Source of the DNA: Sodiomyces alkalinus F11
Taxonomy: Eukaryota > Ascomycota > Sordariomycetes > Glomerellales > Plectosphaerellaceae
Reading direction: 5' to 3'
DNA: 64,000 bases
NCBI RefSeq assembly: GCF_003711515.1
Contig: NW_021167085.1
Location: 127,507 to 191,506, forward strand
Both the position numbers and the translations under genes were made by a program. Shown piece by piece: positions 11,201 to 21,562 of the stretch (position 1 is the stretch's first letter; the number at the start of each line of letters is the position of its first letter). The notes beneath the pieces are model-generated. The model searched no databases. It had not been told where the DNA came from and worked only from the letters and a program-made list of their open reading frames with translations.

Positions 11201-13782
11201 CCGGGTTCAAGATCCTCTCGTACTACGGCACTCAGGAGGAGCGCAAGCGGAAACGGCAGGGGTGGACCAACGACGACGTCTGGAACGTCTGCATCACCTC
11301 GTACCAGCTCGTGCTGCAGGACCAGCAGGTGTTCAAGCGCAGGCGGTGGCACTACATGATTCTCGACGAGGCGCATAACATCAAGAACTTCAAGTCGCAG
11401 CGGTGGCAGACGCTGCTGGGATTCAACACGCACTCCCGCCTTCTCCTCACCGGCACGCCGTTGCAGAACAACCTCACCGAGCTGTGGTCGCTGCTCTTCT
11501 TCCTCATGCCTTCGGAGAACGGGGTCGGGGGGTTCGCGGATCTTCAAGAGTTTCACGACTGGTTCCACAAACCCGAGGCCCAGATCCTGGAGAGCGGGCG
11601 GGAGACCATGGACGACGAGGCCCGCGCCATCATCGCGAAACTGCACAAAGTGTTGCGCCCGTATCTCCTGCGCCGCCTCAAGGCCGACGTGGAGAAGCAG
11701 ATGCCGGCCAAGTACGAGCACGTCGAGTTTTGCCGCCTGTCCAAGCGCCAACGGGAACTGTACGACGGGTTCTTGGCGCGGGCCGACACGCGGAACACGC
11801 TGGCTTCGGGGAACTACATGTCCATCATCAACTGCCTGATGCAGCTCCGGAAGGTCTGCAACCATCCGGATTTGTTTGTCGACCGACCCATCATGACCTC
11901 CTTCCGCATGCAACGGAGCGTCGCCGCCGAGTACGACCTGACGAACCGATTCGTCGAGACGACCGTACTCGCTACGGACCCGATGACGAAGGTCAGCTTG
12001 GGCGTGATCAATCTAATCCCGACGCAGCACGAGGGCATGTCCCTTACGATCGCGGAGCGCATCTCGCAGCTGAGCCTCCACCGCGTGCTCATGGACCTAC
12101 GGGAGGCGCAGAACGCCAGGGCGCATCTGGCTCGCACGAACCTCGACCCGTCTACGGTGGCGTCCAACCTGGCGTATCTGGAAAGCCTGGGTCGGTGGCG
12201 CCGGTTCGAGGAACTCCAGCACTGCGTCTACATCAACGCCCTCCGCGGGCAGCGCCGACCTATCTACGGGAAACGCCTGACGGACTTTTTGACGCTGGGG
12301 CTCCAGGCCCGACCGCGCAAGCCTCGGCCGAAGGTGCCGCAAAGGATTCTGCAGTGGTTTTCCGAGGATTCCGGGTTCCTCCGGGCCGTGGTGCAGACGA
12401 GGAACGACAGGGCGGCCATGATGGAGACGACGATGCAAAAGTTCGGCTGCGTGACGCCCGTCGTCGTGACGAGAGACATGACCGAACTCGTCTTGGGCCG
12501 GCGCGCCATGGACGCCTTTGGGGACGCAGACCTCCGGCTCTCGGCTCCCGTTCGGTGGGCGCCCTTCATGCGCAAGGAGAGGCCCGTCGACCCCTGGCAC
12601 GAAGCGCGCATGCGGCTGAGCATCCAGTTCCCGGACAAGCGTCTCCTCCAGTACGACTGCGGCAAGCTGCAAGCGCTCGACAGGCTGCTCCGAAAACTCC
12701 AGGCGGGCGGGCACCGGGCGCTCATCTTCACGCAGATGACCAAGGTGCTGGACATCCTCGAGCAGTTCCTCAACATCCACGGGCACAAGTACCTCCGGCT
12801 GGACGGCGCGACGAAAGTCGAGCAGCGGCAGATCCTGACGGACCGGTTCAACAACGACCCGCGCGTCCTCTGCTTCATCCTGTCGACGCGGTCGGGCGGG
12901 CTGGGCATCAACCTCACGGGGGCCGACACGGTGATCTTCTACGACCAGGACTGGAACCCGGCCATGGACAAGCAGTGCCAGGACCGGTGCCACCGCATCG
13001 GGCAGACGCGCGACGTGCACATCTACCGGCTCATCAGCGAGCACACCATCGAGGCCAACATCCTCCGCAAGGCGTCGCAGAAGCAGATGCTGGACGACGT
13101 GGTCATCCAGGAAGGCGCGTTCACGACCGATTACTACCTCAACCAGATGTCGTCGTCGTCGTCGTTGTCGTTATCGTCGTCGTCGGCGGACCGCGGCGCG
13201 GCAGGGAGGGAGGACGCCGATTTGGTCCATGACGGCATGGCGGCGGCCAACGCGGCCATGGACCGGCTGCTCGGCGGCGTGGAGAAGAGCGAGTCGCGCA
13301 ACGTCGGCAGGGTGTTCGCGCAGGCTGAGGACCAGGAGGACGTGGTGGCGGCGAAAGCGGCCGAGAGGGAGATCCAGGCCGATGATGCGGATTTCCTGGA
13401 GCGTGGCGGGGGCGGCGGTGGCGGCAGCAGCAGTGCGGTGGCGTCTGGCGCGTCTAGTACGCGGCAGGGCACGCCCAGGGACGACAACACCGCCGCGGCG
13501 AGTGGTGCTGCTGCGGTGGAATGGGGCGGCGGGCCCGGCCCCTCTGCGCTGGGGCGGTTTTCCGAGTCGGCGGGCCCTGGTGCCGCGGCGTCACCGTCGT
13601 CGTCGTTGGTTGATGGTGAGCCGACCGAGGTGGAAGTGGATGCGTGGGGACGGCGGATGGGGACGATCGACGACTACATGGTGGAGTGGATGGGGGAGCT
13701 GCTGAAGGACACGCCGCTGGAGTTGCCGAAGGATAAGAAGAAGAGTAAAAAGAAGAGAGGCAGGGACACGCGCAAGCGATGA
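8206..13782 (+). CDS. SWR1: SWR1 helicase, catalytic subunit of the H2A.Z-exchanging remodeller
   Basis: A single uninterrupted 1,858-residue frame. It is the Swr1/INO80-type Snf2 ATPase that replaces nucleosomal H2A with H2A.Z in the nucleus. Domains in order: a basic, Ser/Pro-rich N-terminus; an HSA helix (starts near residue 386, QWAHLDHMVRAATNFRK) that binds actin and Arp4; long acidic Asp/Glu runs (about 500-690) likely to contact H2A.Z-H2B; the first ATPase lobe with Walker A DEMGLGKT (Lys957) and DEAH box (1054-1057); a roughly 300-residue insertion diagnostic of the split INO80/SWR1 class; and the second lobe ending in HRIGQTR (1596-1602). A Gly/Ser/Ala-rich tail with a Lys/Arg-rich terminus follows. 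The length fits other filamentous-fungal Swr1 proteins. The start is the first in-frame ATG after a pyrimidine-rich leader. Confidence 0.96.
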   Translation: MTETASPNIAHRDESSPTPNHVLQPAPTIIEGSKPSTDALQDSSSELSDLDATTNAHDFDFDFDLDSYPPTQPPGHEQPTASDQQEADEHEHPSKRRRLDQTPPPPSTRVKGKKISPPWKKVIADGPTSYTENGRRKSGRINLALPKQQDQQSPSPSYELTRTSRAVFQETQGTSTTPTKRIKNSPASTNGHVSSQQRPTPRSNNVSRSTGKATSAKAPQSSKSSTRGSSSRASWKRTPSPPTQPTRHSNRARKPTRTSLDGDTTATPPSSTRDDARHTTQELPARPTRIRLRVRGVGGNIPLLHPGQVGKRAKIGLTFEEYWEKAGDIPLEDGGYVAEDERYTEDMAKQDARIILRVEEAVEPGGILSRERCSAFVPEPADDPPRQWAHLDHMVRAATNFRKLMLAEQQRHRSQAKKLAEACRDAWLRKQPKSAEELEAEAREAWIARYRGVMRSMYGTWENVRAEINRRRLREWEVEEQRRVKAALNEAVTLSEQKLQAQRGQLESEEDDDDDDDGDEDEDEDEEEDAEMDLDDEDLDGDIDDSDDEKSTSDDGDASSDSTGDEEDNDDVMSSSDEDEEEEASEGGLTDAADETLTQEQLRAKYANLPELHKLEPKPDKPLPNGTAAASPGTSVNADEPDQTSDESIDMDDDMGSTEEDSDESGDEEDSVEEDSEEEGEPAGLLGLFFGQSELKKLQAEATSDSPDQRDDTSIQQAPDGDTAEGAQSATPQALPLASWDGEKRDDGPGGFEDDDEEPDLVQIPDPTSTGRPTPTPTTRTPGQAASTPKTSTAEPPPVTNGITPAPEGQESTAESAERILDQPVDADVDMIDPPNGIEPVVPELSVTSPKSTTKLISSDTDAITRPATSPRSHSHSPSTSDTKPSDPETTSLTARVKGGGTSRSASPSQSWTPKTEIPSLLRGTLREYQHYGLDWLAGLYANNTNGILADEMGLGKTIQTIALLAHLACHHGVWGPHLVIVPTSVMLNWEMEFKKWCPGFKILSYYGTQEERKRKRQGWTNDDVWNVCITSYQLVLQDQQVFKRRRWHYMILDEAHNIKNFKSQRWQTLLGFNTHSRLLLTGTPLQNNLTELWSLLFFLMPSENGVGGFADLQEFHDWFHKPEAQILESGRETMDDEARAIIAKLHKVLRPYLLRRLKADVEKQMPAKYEHVEFCRLSKRQRELYDGFLARADTRNTLASGNYMSIINCLMQLRKVCNHPDLFVDRPIMTSFRMQRSVAAEYDLTNRFVETTVLATDPMTKVSLGVINLIPTQHEGMSLTIAERISQLSLHRVLMDLREAQNARAHLARTNLDPSTVASNLAYLESLGRWRRFEELQHCVYINALRGQRRPIYGKRLTDFLTLGLQARPRKPRPKVPQRILQWFSEDSGFLRAVVQTRNDRAAMMETTMQKFGCVTPVVVTRDMTELVLGRRAMDAFGDADLRLSAPVRWAPFMRKERPVDPWHEARMRLSIQFPDKRLLQYDCGKLQALDRLLRKLQAGGHRALIFTQMTKVLDILEQFLNIHGHKYLRLDGATKVEQRQILTDRFNNDPRVLCFILSTRSGGLGINLTGADTVIFYDQDWNPAMDKQCQDRCHRIGQTRDVHIYRLISEHTIEANILRKASQKQMLDDVVIQEGAFTTDYYLNQMSSSSSLSLSSSSADRGAAGREDADLVHDGMAAANAAMDRLLGGVEKSESRNVGRVFAQAEDQEDVVAAKAAEREIQADDADFLERGGGGGGGSSSAVASGASSTRQGTPRDDNTAAASGAAAVEWGGGPGPSALGRFSESAGPGAAASPSSSLVDGEPTEVEVDAWGRRMGTIDDYMVEWMGELLKDTPLELPKDKKKSKKKRGRDTRKR

Positions 13783-15312
13783 GGAGGAGCCTGCATTCGT
13801 AATACAGGATTTGTTTGGTCTTGGTGTAAAATCACGGGGAACGCATCAGCGCTGGGCAGGGGTTGCTTTCAGTGGGAATAGTGGTGTTTGATAAAAGGAC
13901 AAGTCGGTGTATTACTGGGGTCAGACCGAGTGTACCATTAAGATAGCGGAGGTTGAAGGGAAATTTTCAATTTTTTTTTCTTCTTCTTTTTTTCTTTCTC
14001 TGTCATGAATCGTACATCAAAGACAGACGACGGCCTTGACCGAGATGGACGGGCGGCCGCCGGTCTCGGGTGGATTGAGGAGGAGAGCCGAGTGAAGATT
14101 AATAGGAATCCCGTTCGACGTCGTATGGAGAAGACGAGGACGATGTGATCTTTGGGCTCGGCCGGATGTCCGAAGCCATGGGATCAAATGACATCGAGTA
14201 GCATCGAGTAGCATCGAGTCTCTCGGGTACGAAGTAGATGCCCCTTTTCGGGTACCGGTGATGAGGTGCTAAGGACACCTCGGTCAGGTACGTATCTCAT
14301 CGATCTCCGATGTGAACATTAAGCTTATGGAGTCCCCCCAACCCTTCCCGTCCCACCCCACAGTGTTCCCCCACGTTTGATAGCGGGGGTCACCGAGATT
14401 ATTTGATTATCTATACTTCCCATCAAAGACCGGACCTGAATGGAGTGCGCATATGCACGTTCTGTTGATCCTTCTCTCAAAAACACGGCATCCTTCAGAA
14501 TATCCCACGTTTACACGGCCAAGTCTACACTACTTCCCTGTATCCTACATAACCATAACCTTTGACGTGGTCCAATGCAAGTGCGGCTTGTACTCCGTAC
14601 CGAAGAACGTACATGGTCACATGAGGCGGCTCAAGCACACGGGTGGGGCCAGGCCGATGCCGGAGACGGCCACGAAGGACGGCAGCGGACACTAGGTACT
14701 TGTACTTACCTTACCTTACTATACGCCTCGGACAGTGACCGAGGATGCCGCCTCACTTGCCTTCCTCGTTGCCCTGCATTTCAAATACTTAGTAAATTTG
14801 GTGGTGCATGATGAATGCAGGGCATTTTTACTAGGTTGGCACCTTTGACTGATGGACGTTCCCGGGTCTCTCTGCTCTGTTCGTTGTTCGTCGGCACCAG
14901 TATTCCAGTATTTCGTTGCTGTACAACCATGTCGGCCGGCACATCACAGGGATAGTAATTCTCTTGGTAATCACGCCATCTGCTATCTCTTCCTACACGT
15001 GCAGTATGTTGTACACAGCCACACAGATACTGAAACTCCTGCCCGGGCAGACACTGTTTGTATTGTTTTTCCCGTCTTTATTTCCGAGAGGAGACGAGAC
15101 GTTCGTTCGCCGTTCGCCCACCCAGTCATCTGAACTACCGGCAGGGCATGCAGGACAGATCCGGGGCCACCTGTTATTAGCGTCGATAAACGTCGATAAG
15201 GTAGACATGACCCCGAAGACGGAACTTCGTCCGGTGAGCGTCCCAGGACGAGGGCATTCGTGCTTTGTAAGTCGGATACCATACTTCGTAATTGCTTCAT
15301 GCCTACCTCTGC
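13783..15312. other. Intergenic region between SWR1 and the LINE
   Basis: 1.5 kb without a supportable gene. It has a T-rich presumed SWR1 3' end (about 13970-14000), short imperfect repeats (atcgagtagc, about 14193-14216), a GTACTTACCTTACC stretch near 14697 and a TACTCCGTAC motif at 14591-14600. An 80-codon frame at 14453-14695 has no recognisable domain and is not annotated. Confidence 0.55.
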
Positions 15313-15324
15313 TACCACTACTTC
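15313..15324. repeat. Left target-site duplication of the LINE (12 bp)
   Basis: TACCACTACTTC directly abuts the oligo(T) end of the element and is repeated exactly at 21551-21562 on the other side. This is the hallmark of target-primed reverse transcription. Confidence 0.93.
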
Positions 15325-15345
15325 TTTTTTTTTTTTTTTTTTTTT
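15325..15345 (-). repeat. Oligo(A) 3' tail of the LINE (21 T on the plus strand)
   Basis: Uninterrupted T run at the junction between target-site duplication and element body, as expected for the 3' end of a minus-strand LINE. Confidence 0.92.
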
Positions 15346-15899
15346 AATTCATTACGCGCATGCAGCCCTAAAGCTATGGCGCGGCGCCTATCGCCCTAAG
15401 GGCTAAAGGCTATAAGAAGCTAGGTACAGTAAAATAGAGCGTACTATATAAAGGAAATCCTCTGTAATAATCTGCCTAATAAAACCTAATAGATAAAAAA
15501 ACCAAAGTAATATAACTAGACCGCAGGAATCGTGGTTTACACCCTATACTACTCTGCCGAGGCTATTTTAGTAGCTAAAAGGTAGGCCTGTAAGGCCTGT
15601 ATTCCTTTTTTAGTACTAAATAATAGCAGTAGAGATAGCGGTAGGCCTGCTAGGGCTTCCCGCACGGCTTTTCGTTCTTCTTTATAAAAAGGGTATAAGA
15701 GAATAAGGTGTGCTGTATCCTGTACAGGGGAGCCGGGATAGGAATAGCGGTCGTTAGCGTAGTTTTAGGTCCTTTTTAGTGGGTTTTTAGGTATCCGAAG
15801 CCGGTTTTTAACTGCATAAAAGCCGATTTTACCCACCTAGGGCCTTATATCGGTGGTGGTTTTTGGGAGAAACGGAGGTTATCGCGGACTAGTCGCCGA

Positions 15900-18800
15900 T
15901 ATAGGCGGCCTAATCGAACCGATTTACCTTTTTTCTCCTCCTCCTCTTCGTGATTCTATAGAGTTTTCCAGTCTTGAATAAGGGCTTTATTTACCCGGCG
16001 TTTTAGGTAGCTAAGGGTAACTAAGCTAACGGATTTAGTAGCTTTTTCGGGGTTTAACGCCCCTTTAGCTACCTTATCCGCTAGTTCGTTCCCTTCTATC
16101 CCCACGTGTGAGGGGCACCACCACACAGAAACCGACGTGCCTAGTAGTTTAAGGCGTGAAATAAGGTCTTTAGCTTCTATAGCCCACTATAAGGTGCGCT
16201 GAAGCTTTTGAATAGCCGCCTGGGAATCACTAAAGATATAGCACTTTAGGGGCCTCGGCACCTGCTCTAGGGCAGCGTAAAGGGCCTAGAGAATAGCGTA
16301 TAATTCAGCGTCCGCGACTTCGGCAGCGGCCCCTAGGTTAAAGCCTATAGCCCTATAGGGCCTTCCGGTATTAGTCCACTATATCATAGCGGCTATAGCC
16401 TACGAGGGTCCTTTAGGGGGCCTAGTATAATAGCCTAGGGAGCCGTCGGTATAGAAGATAGCGGCCTATTTCCCTAGGCCTTATTATATTTCAGTAAGGG
16501 CTTCGAGGTGGGCTATTTTCTGATCGAGGGTATCTAGGCTAGGGTCTATGCCTGCTTTAGACCGGTCTATAAGTGGGAAAAAGGGTCTTAAGTCCGCTAT
16601 AGGTTCCGAGGCCTAGGGGGCCTCCTACCTAGCCGAGGGACCCTCGATATCCTAAGACTAATCTATTAAAGCCGCTGTTTTAAGGCCTAGCCTGTATAAC
16701 TATATAGTAGGCTATAGGTTCTAAAGAAGGGTAAGGTGGTTTCCGTCTCCTAGGAGCTAGCGCTTAATAGGGTGGTTCGGTAGAAATTTTAGAGTCCTAA
16801 AGACATAAAGCCTATTAGACCTAGTTAACCGAACCGCCGCTGGGGGTACTGCTGCTTCGAGTTCTAAAGGCCGTAAAGGGGCCCCCCTAAAAGCACCTAG
16901 GGCCCTAACTAAAGCGCCGTATTATAGGCGTTCTAGGCGGTCTACGAGGTGTTTTTTCGGTGATTTAGGGTCCCACCAGAGCTACGAGCCAAAATCAGCT
17001 AGGGAAGCTATACTGGCTATATATAGCTGCCGTAAAGCCTTAAAAGAAAGGCCCCTCTACGAGCTAGCTGGCCTGTATAATCTGTTTAGGGCCCCCGAAG
17101 CTAAGTTTAGGCGTTTTTCGACGTGGGGTTTAAAGGATAGCTTAGGATTAAACCAGACCCCTAGCCACCTAATAGCACCCAGCGTAGGCTTAACTTGGTG
17201 CCCCCTTATAGTGACTAGAGTATCTTCTTTAGAGCGTCTTCGATAGAAGTGAATAAGCTCTGTTTTTTCAGGGTTAAAAAGGACTTAGTTGACTTTTACT
17301 GCGTCGAAGAGGGAGGTTACGGCTTTTTCTAGGGTTTTACAGTTTTTCCTAGTCGACGTAGATACTGTAGATAGCTGGAAATCGTCGATATAGGATAGCT
17401 AAAGGCCTTAAAAACCCGGCCCCGCTATAACCTTCCTAATATAAATTAGGAAAAGGATAGGGGAAACCGGGGAGCCTTATGGAACCCCTATATTTAAGGG
17501 GGTAGGCTGCTAGACCTGCCCCTCGAAGGCTAGTTAGATTCGCCTGTTTTCTGTAAAAGAGGCTACCTATTTAACTAGGTTCGAGGGTAGTTAGAGTTTC
17601 TAAAGGGACCTGAGTAGCTGGGGACGGGCGACGTGATCGAAAGCTCCTTTAATATCTTAAAATAGCGTGGAAATCACAGGATTTTGGCGTGATTTACGCT
17701 ATTTTTCGATATAATGGAGGAGGAGAAGAGCTGTATCGATAGTAGAGCATTGTTTTCTTCCCCCTATTTAACTAGGGTGTAGAAGGTCGTCGCGGGTATT
17801 AGCTATAAAGCTAAGCCTAGCAGCTATAACCCTTTCGAGGACTTTACCTAGGCAGTTTAGAAGGGCTATAATCCTATAAGACTTAGGATTTAAATAGTCC
17901 TTTTTTCCCGGCTTCGGTAAAACGACCCCTAGGGCTTCTTTCTAGTAGGTAGGATAGTATCCTACTATAAATAATGCTGTATAGGCTTATAAAAAGGACC
18001 CGGGGATAACCTTATAGGCCTGCTGGATCGGCTTTAGACTAATCCTATTAGGCCCTAGGGCTTTCCCCTTAGTAGCACCGAAGATAGCGTGTTATAGTTT
18101 GGTAGCCTAAAGGCTAGGCCACTCCTACGGTCTTCTAAGGCCCTTACTGCGTGATCTAGTCAGGCTTTAGGGGCCGTTAGAAGGGTAAGAGGGGCCTAGG
18201 TCCCCCGAAGGGCCTGTAAATACAGGTGCTTCGGGGGCGTCGGTGGCGGGGGGTATAGGAAAAAGGGTCTAAAGTAGGGCATTGTATTTATCTTTGAAGG
18301 CGTAGGCTTTCTGTTTTATAGGCGTTTGAATCGGAGGGATTTTCGCGTTAAGGCCGCTCTTTGTATAGTTATAGGCCTTAAAAATTTCGGGGCCTTCGGC
18401 GTGGGCTAGGCAGGCCTCCTAGTGGTTGTTTTTTTGCTGTTTTTACTGCCCTGTAGTAGGCGTTCCGAGCTTCTTTCCAGGAGGTTTCTAAAGACGCTAG
18501 CTTGGAAACCGAGGCCCCCTTTTTAGACGTCTTTCTAAATACCCTAAAAGCCCTGTTAGCTGATTTTCGCAGGGCTTTTAGCTCTTTAGTCCACCACGGT
18601 TTCGAGCGCTCTACTACCCTTAGCTTAGGCACTATAGCCTGAAGCGCTAGGGTAATAGTATCCGAGAGGCAGCGACCTAAAGAGTTCTAGTCCGAGGCGT
18701 TAATAGCCTGTTAGAGGTCCCGGTTAAGGCTAGGTTCTAGGCTTTTTAGGGTACTAGAAAATAAGTTCTAATCCGCTAGCTTATAATTATAAGCCGGCGG

Positions 18801-19689
18801 GAGAGACCTATTTATAGGACCTTCTGGGCCTAAAATAGTAGCTAAAAGGAGGATAGCGCGGTGTAAGGAGGTGGTGTTCTCGATATACTCCCACTTATCG
18901 AAGCGGAGATAATCGAAGCCGGGCGTATAAAAGGCTACGTCTATAACCGACTCTTAACGAAGATTAGACCTAAAAAAGGTCCCCCCGTTTAGGTTAACCT
19001 CTTTAGAATCCACTAAATAAGTAGCTCCGAGGCTATCTAACCAGTCTACTAGAGCCTAGGCCCTAATAGAAGCCTGGTTAGTAGCAGCTCCGTTCCACTG
19101 CTAGTGGTTTCTATTAAAGTCCCCTATAATAAGGGTAGGCTTAGGGACCTATAGGTTCTAAAGCACTCGATCCTCGGTCCAGGGCCGGCTTCTAGGGCCT
19201 AAAAAGGAGGGGAAGGAAGAAGAGGTGGAAGTGGAAAGGGTAGAAGGGGTAGGGCTAGGGGGCTGCCCTCGGCCTGTTGTTTCGGGGTCCTGTTCTATCT
19301 GATTATAGACGTGTAGAATACAAAAGGTCTGTGGATAATAAACCTCTATACTCTGCACGTCTATATCGTCTAGAAGGTCGTCGCGGTGTGAAAAATCAAT
19401 ATTCGAGCCCTTTCTGATATAAGTAAGGACTCTAGGCTTAATAGGGAAAAACTGGGTGTTTTAGGATATAGGTGTGACAGTATAGAACGCGGGGTGGTTC
19501 CGAATAAACCACCTTTATAGCGTTAAGACGCAGGCTGGTTCCTAAATAAGGACTATATTAGCCGAAGCCTCTAAAGCCTGTTCCAGGATAGCCTCTTACG
19601 CCGGGGCCTGTTTATCGATATTATGTTGAATAAACCGGATATCTTTCGAGCTATAAGGCCCTTTATTTATAGAAATTAGGGTTTTATAG
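15900..19689 (-). pseudogene. LINE ORF2 remnant: endonuclease, reverse transcriptase, RNase H
   Basis: Boundaries are approximate. Reading through stops on the minus strand: FIQHN near 19,650 opens the endonuclease, which includes VLIQEPA and IIGDFNRNH. A linker with the typical KPWWTKELKALRKSANRAF follows (18378-18632). The reverse transcriptase has LSYIDDFQLS at 17371-17398, then FNPEKTELIHF. RNase H comes last, with catalytic-type acidic residues in EVADAELYA and IFSDSQAAIQ. Many stops are TAG or TAA where Trp (TGG) or Gln (CAA/CAG) would be expected, as RIP produces. No intact frame exceeds about 85 codons. The protein would have made the cDNA copy by target-primed reverse transcription; it cannot be made now. 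Confidence 0.85.
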
Positions 19690-21384
19690 CTCGAAAGACC
19701 TCGTAGTCCCTGCTAAAGGGGGGGTGATCTCCCTCGTAGTTACAGCACTTATAGGTCTTATACTCGCAGTCTCCATATTCTTCACACTCGTTACAGTAGT
19801 GGTATTCCTCCCCATAGCCTTTAACGGCATAGATAGGGCAGGAAACTAGGCCTTTATAGGTCTCTCGGGTATACCCGAATTTCCAGCAGTTAGAGCACTG
19901 GGTTCTAGGGGTTATAGACCTATATTTATAGACCTTTAGCCACTGGCCGGCTATATAGAGCCCCTGTTTTAGGCAGTACTTCTATTCTTTAGTAGAGGGC
20001 ATAGAAATAACCACTATGCCATAGAACGCGTTTAGAGCCCCTAGCCACCGAGGCTTCTCTATTACCCTAATAGGGTTAAAGGTGCCGATTTTAGTGGCTA
20101 GGTCCTGTAGACCTAGGCCCTGTTATAGGCTTCGGTTAAGGCCTTTTACGGTGGCTTGGAGGGGTCGGGTAGAGGGGTATCGCTACCCCTAGAGGCTTTA
20201 GAAGGCACCTGTTTAATAATAAGCTTAAACTAGTCGTCTATAGGCTGGGGGGACTAGAGGGGGAGGTTTAGCTCTTTAAACCACTGATTCTGCGAGTCTA
20301 GGAGCTATTAAACGCTGTATTTCGGCCCCGGGGTTAGAATAAAGTTCCCGTTAGTCGATCGGCTAATAGCCGTAACTACAGGGAATTTTAGGGCCTTATT
20401 AAGCTTATTCCGAAGCGCGAGGGGGTCGAAGTTATCCCTAGGGATCGCTGTCCCTGCCGTTAGTTATAAAATAACCTTAGGGACCTTTTTAGGGTCTATT
20501 AGGAGGGGTGCTAGGGGTATAGATATCGGGGTGGGGGCTAAGGGTGCTAAAGCCCCTGAAAAGGGGCCTGGGGTGCTATAGGGCCTTTTTTTCCCTTTAT
20601 AGCCTCGCTATAAAGGGGTTTAGGCTCTTCTATAAGCCTATAAACTGCCTAGGTTAGTTCGTCGACCTTCTATTTGAGTATAGGAGGCTAAGGGGCTTCT
20701 AGAACGCCGTCGATAGTAGATTTAAGCCCTACGGATAGGGCCTTAATCTAAGGAGCAGTGTTACGGGTATAGGCCTGTTAAAGTAGCTGAAGAGCCTATT
20801 AGAGTAGTTCCTTAGCTTAAGCCTTACTAGCCGATCTAGTCGACTTCTAGGACTCGGCCGAGGTTTCTCTAGGGGCTTTAGCTATTCCCGGGGCCCTTTT
20901 AGCCTATTTAGAGCCTAAGAGGCTCGGTTTTTTAGCAGGGGAGTCCCTAGAGGTAGGGGGGGCCCTAGAGGGCGTTTCGAAAGCGCTTTCGGCTTCCGAG
21001 TCCGAGGGGGATTCGATTCGGGTCCTAGAAAAGCGTCTAGGAGTAGCCGTAAAGGAGCTAAGGTGCCTTTTCGAATTTAGAGGCGTAGCGAGGGTTAAAT
21101 CCTCTGTATTAGAGGTATTATCTATATCCACCTCCCCTAGGCCCTCTATAATTATAGGGGCCTTAGGGGGGGGCGTTAGGGCCGTTAGGGGCGTTAGGGG
21201 CGTTAGGGGCGTTCTTATGGCTAGCGTTATAGCTAGTGGGTTGTTGTTTGTGGCGTTGTGGTTGGGTGGAGATCGGGGGTGCGGCTCTGCGCGGCTGGGC
21301 CTGCTGCTTTGTCAGCATGGGCGCACGGGCCACGTCAGACTTTTCCCCCGCACGCGGGGGAGCCGTAAGCCTATTTCCAGGCAT
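19690..21384 (-). pseudogene. LINE ORF1 remnant (gag-like, zinc-knuckle protein)
   Basis: Starts at ATG 21384 (MPGNRLTAPPRAGEKSDVAR) with a Pro/Ala/Gln-rich N-terminus and NAP repeats coded by a 9-bp tandem repeat. A run of eight G at about 21166-21173 is followed by a change of frame; coding similarity resumes as EVDIDNTSNTEDLTL near 21131. The C-terminal part, about 19,720-19,920, shows CSNCWKFGYTRE, CNECEEYGDCEYK and CCNYEGDH. These are CCHC-type knuckles in which Tyr stands where His or Cys is expected, the change made by CAC to TAC or TGC to TAC. The C-terminal boundary with ORF2 is approximate. The product would have been the RNA-binding chaperone of the element. Confidence 0.78.
21173..21213. 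repeat. 9-bp tandem repeat within LINE ORF1
   Basis: Four to five copies of a GCGTTAGGG-type unit, with one variant (GCCGTTAGG). On the coding (minus) strand they specify repeated Asn-Ala-Pro triplets. Confidence 0.85.
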
Positions 21385-21550
21385 TTTCGCACTTATAATA
21401 CGCCTAAATTAGCACCTGCGCGATACAGGGCTATAAATAGGCGTATAGAGCTTGAAAAGAGCTATCGATTGATATAGTTTTTGAGTGGTTTAGGGCGTTT
21501 ACGCGTAAAACGTAGGTCCCCCCACGTGAGTTGTAAGAAGGATTTTGATG

Positions 21551-21562
21551 TACCACTACTTC
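21551..21562. repeat. Right target-site duplication of the LINE (12 bp)
   Basis: Exact copy of TACCACTACTTC at 15313-15324, flanking the 5' end of the element. Confidence 0.93.

Larger units (their letters stand above)
15325..21550 (-). mobile_element. Full-length Tad-like LINE (non-LTR retrotransposon), inactivated by RIP
   Basis: A 6.2-kb insertion bounded by a perfect 12-bp direct repeat. It begins at the left with 21 T (15325-15345), the 3' oligo(A) tail of an element inserted on the minus strand. Read on the minus strand it has, in order, an ORF1 remnant with zinc-knuckle-like cysteines, an APE-type endonuclease (GDFN near 19113-19124), a reverse transcriptase with the catalytic YIDD (17381-17392) and an RNase H domain (DAELYA and FSDSQA, about 16200-16340). 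This is the order of the Tad1 clade. Both ORFs are full of stops. From about 15,360 to 21,225 CpA and TpG are nearly absent while TpA is abundant, the signature of repeat-induced point mutation. The element appears complete at both ends, so its loss of function comes from RIP and not from 5' truncation. Confidence 0.93.

Noticed and set aside
11403..13232. 609-codon alternative frame inside SWR1
   Set aside because: It is an Arg/Ala/Pro-rich out-of-frame shadow; the SWR1 frame carries all helicase motifs.
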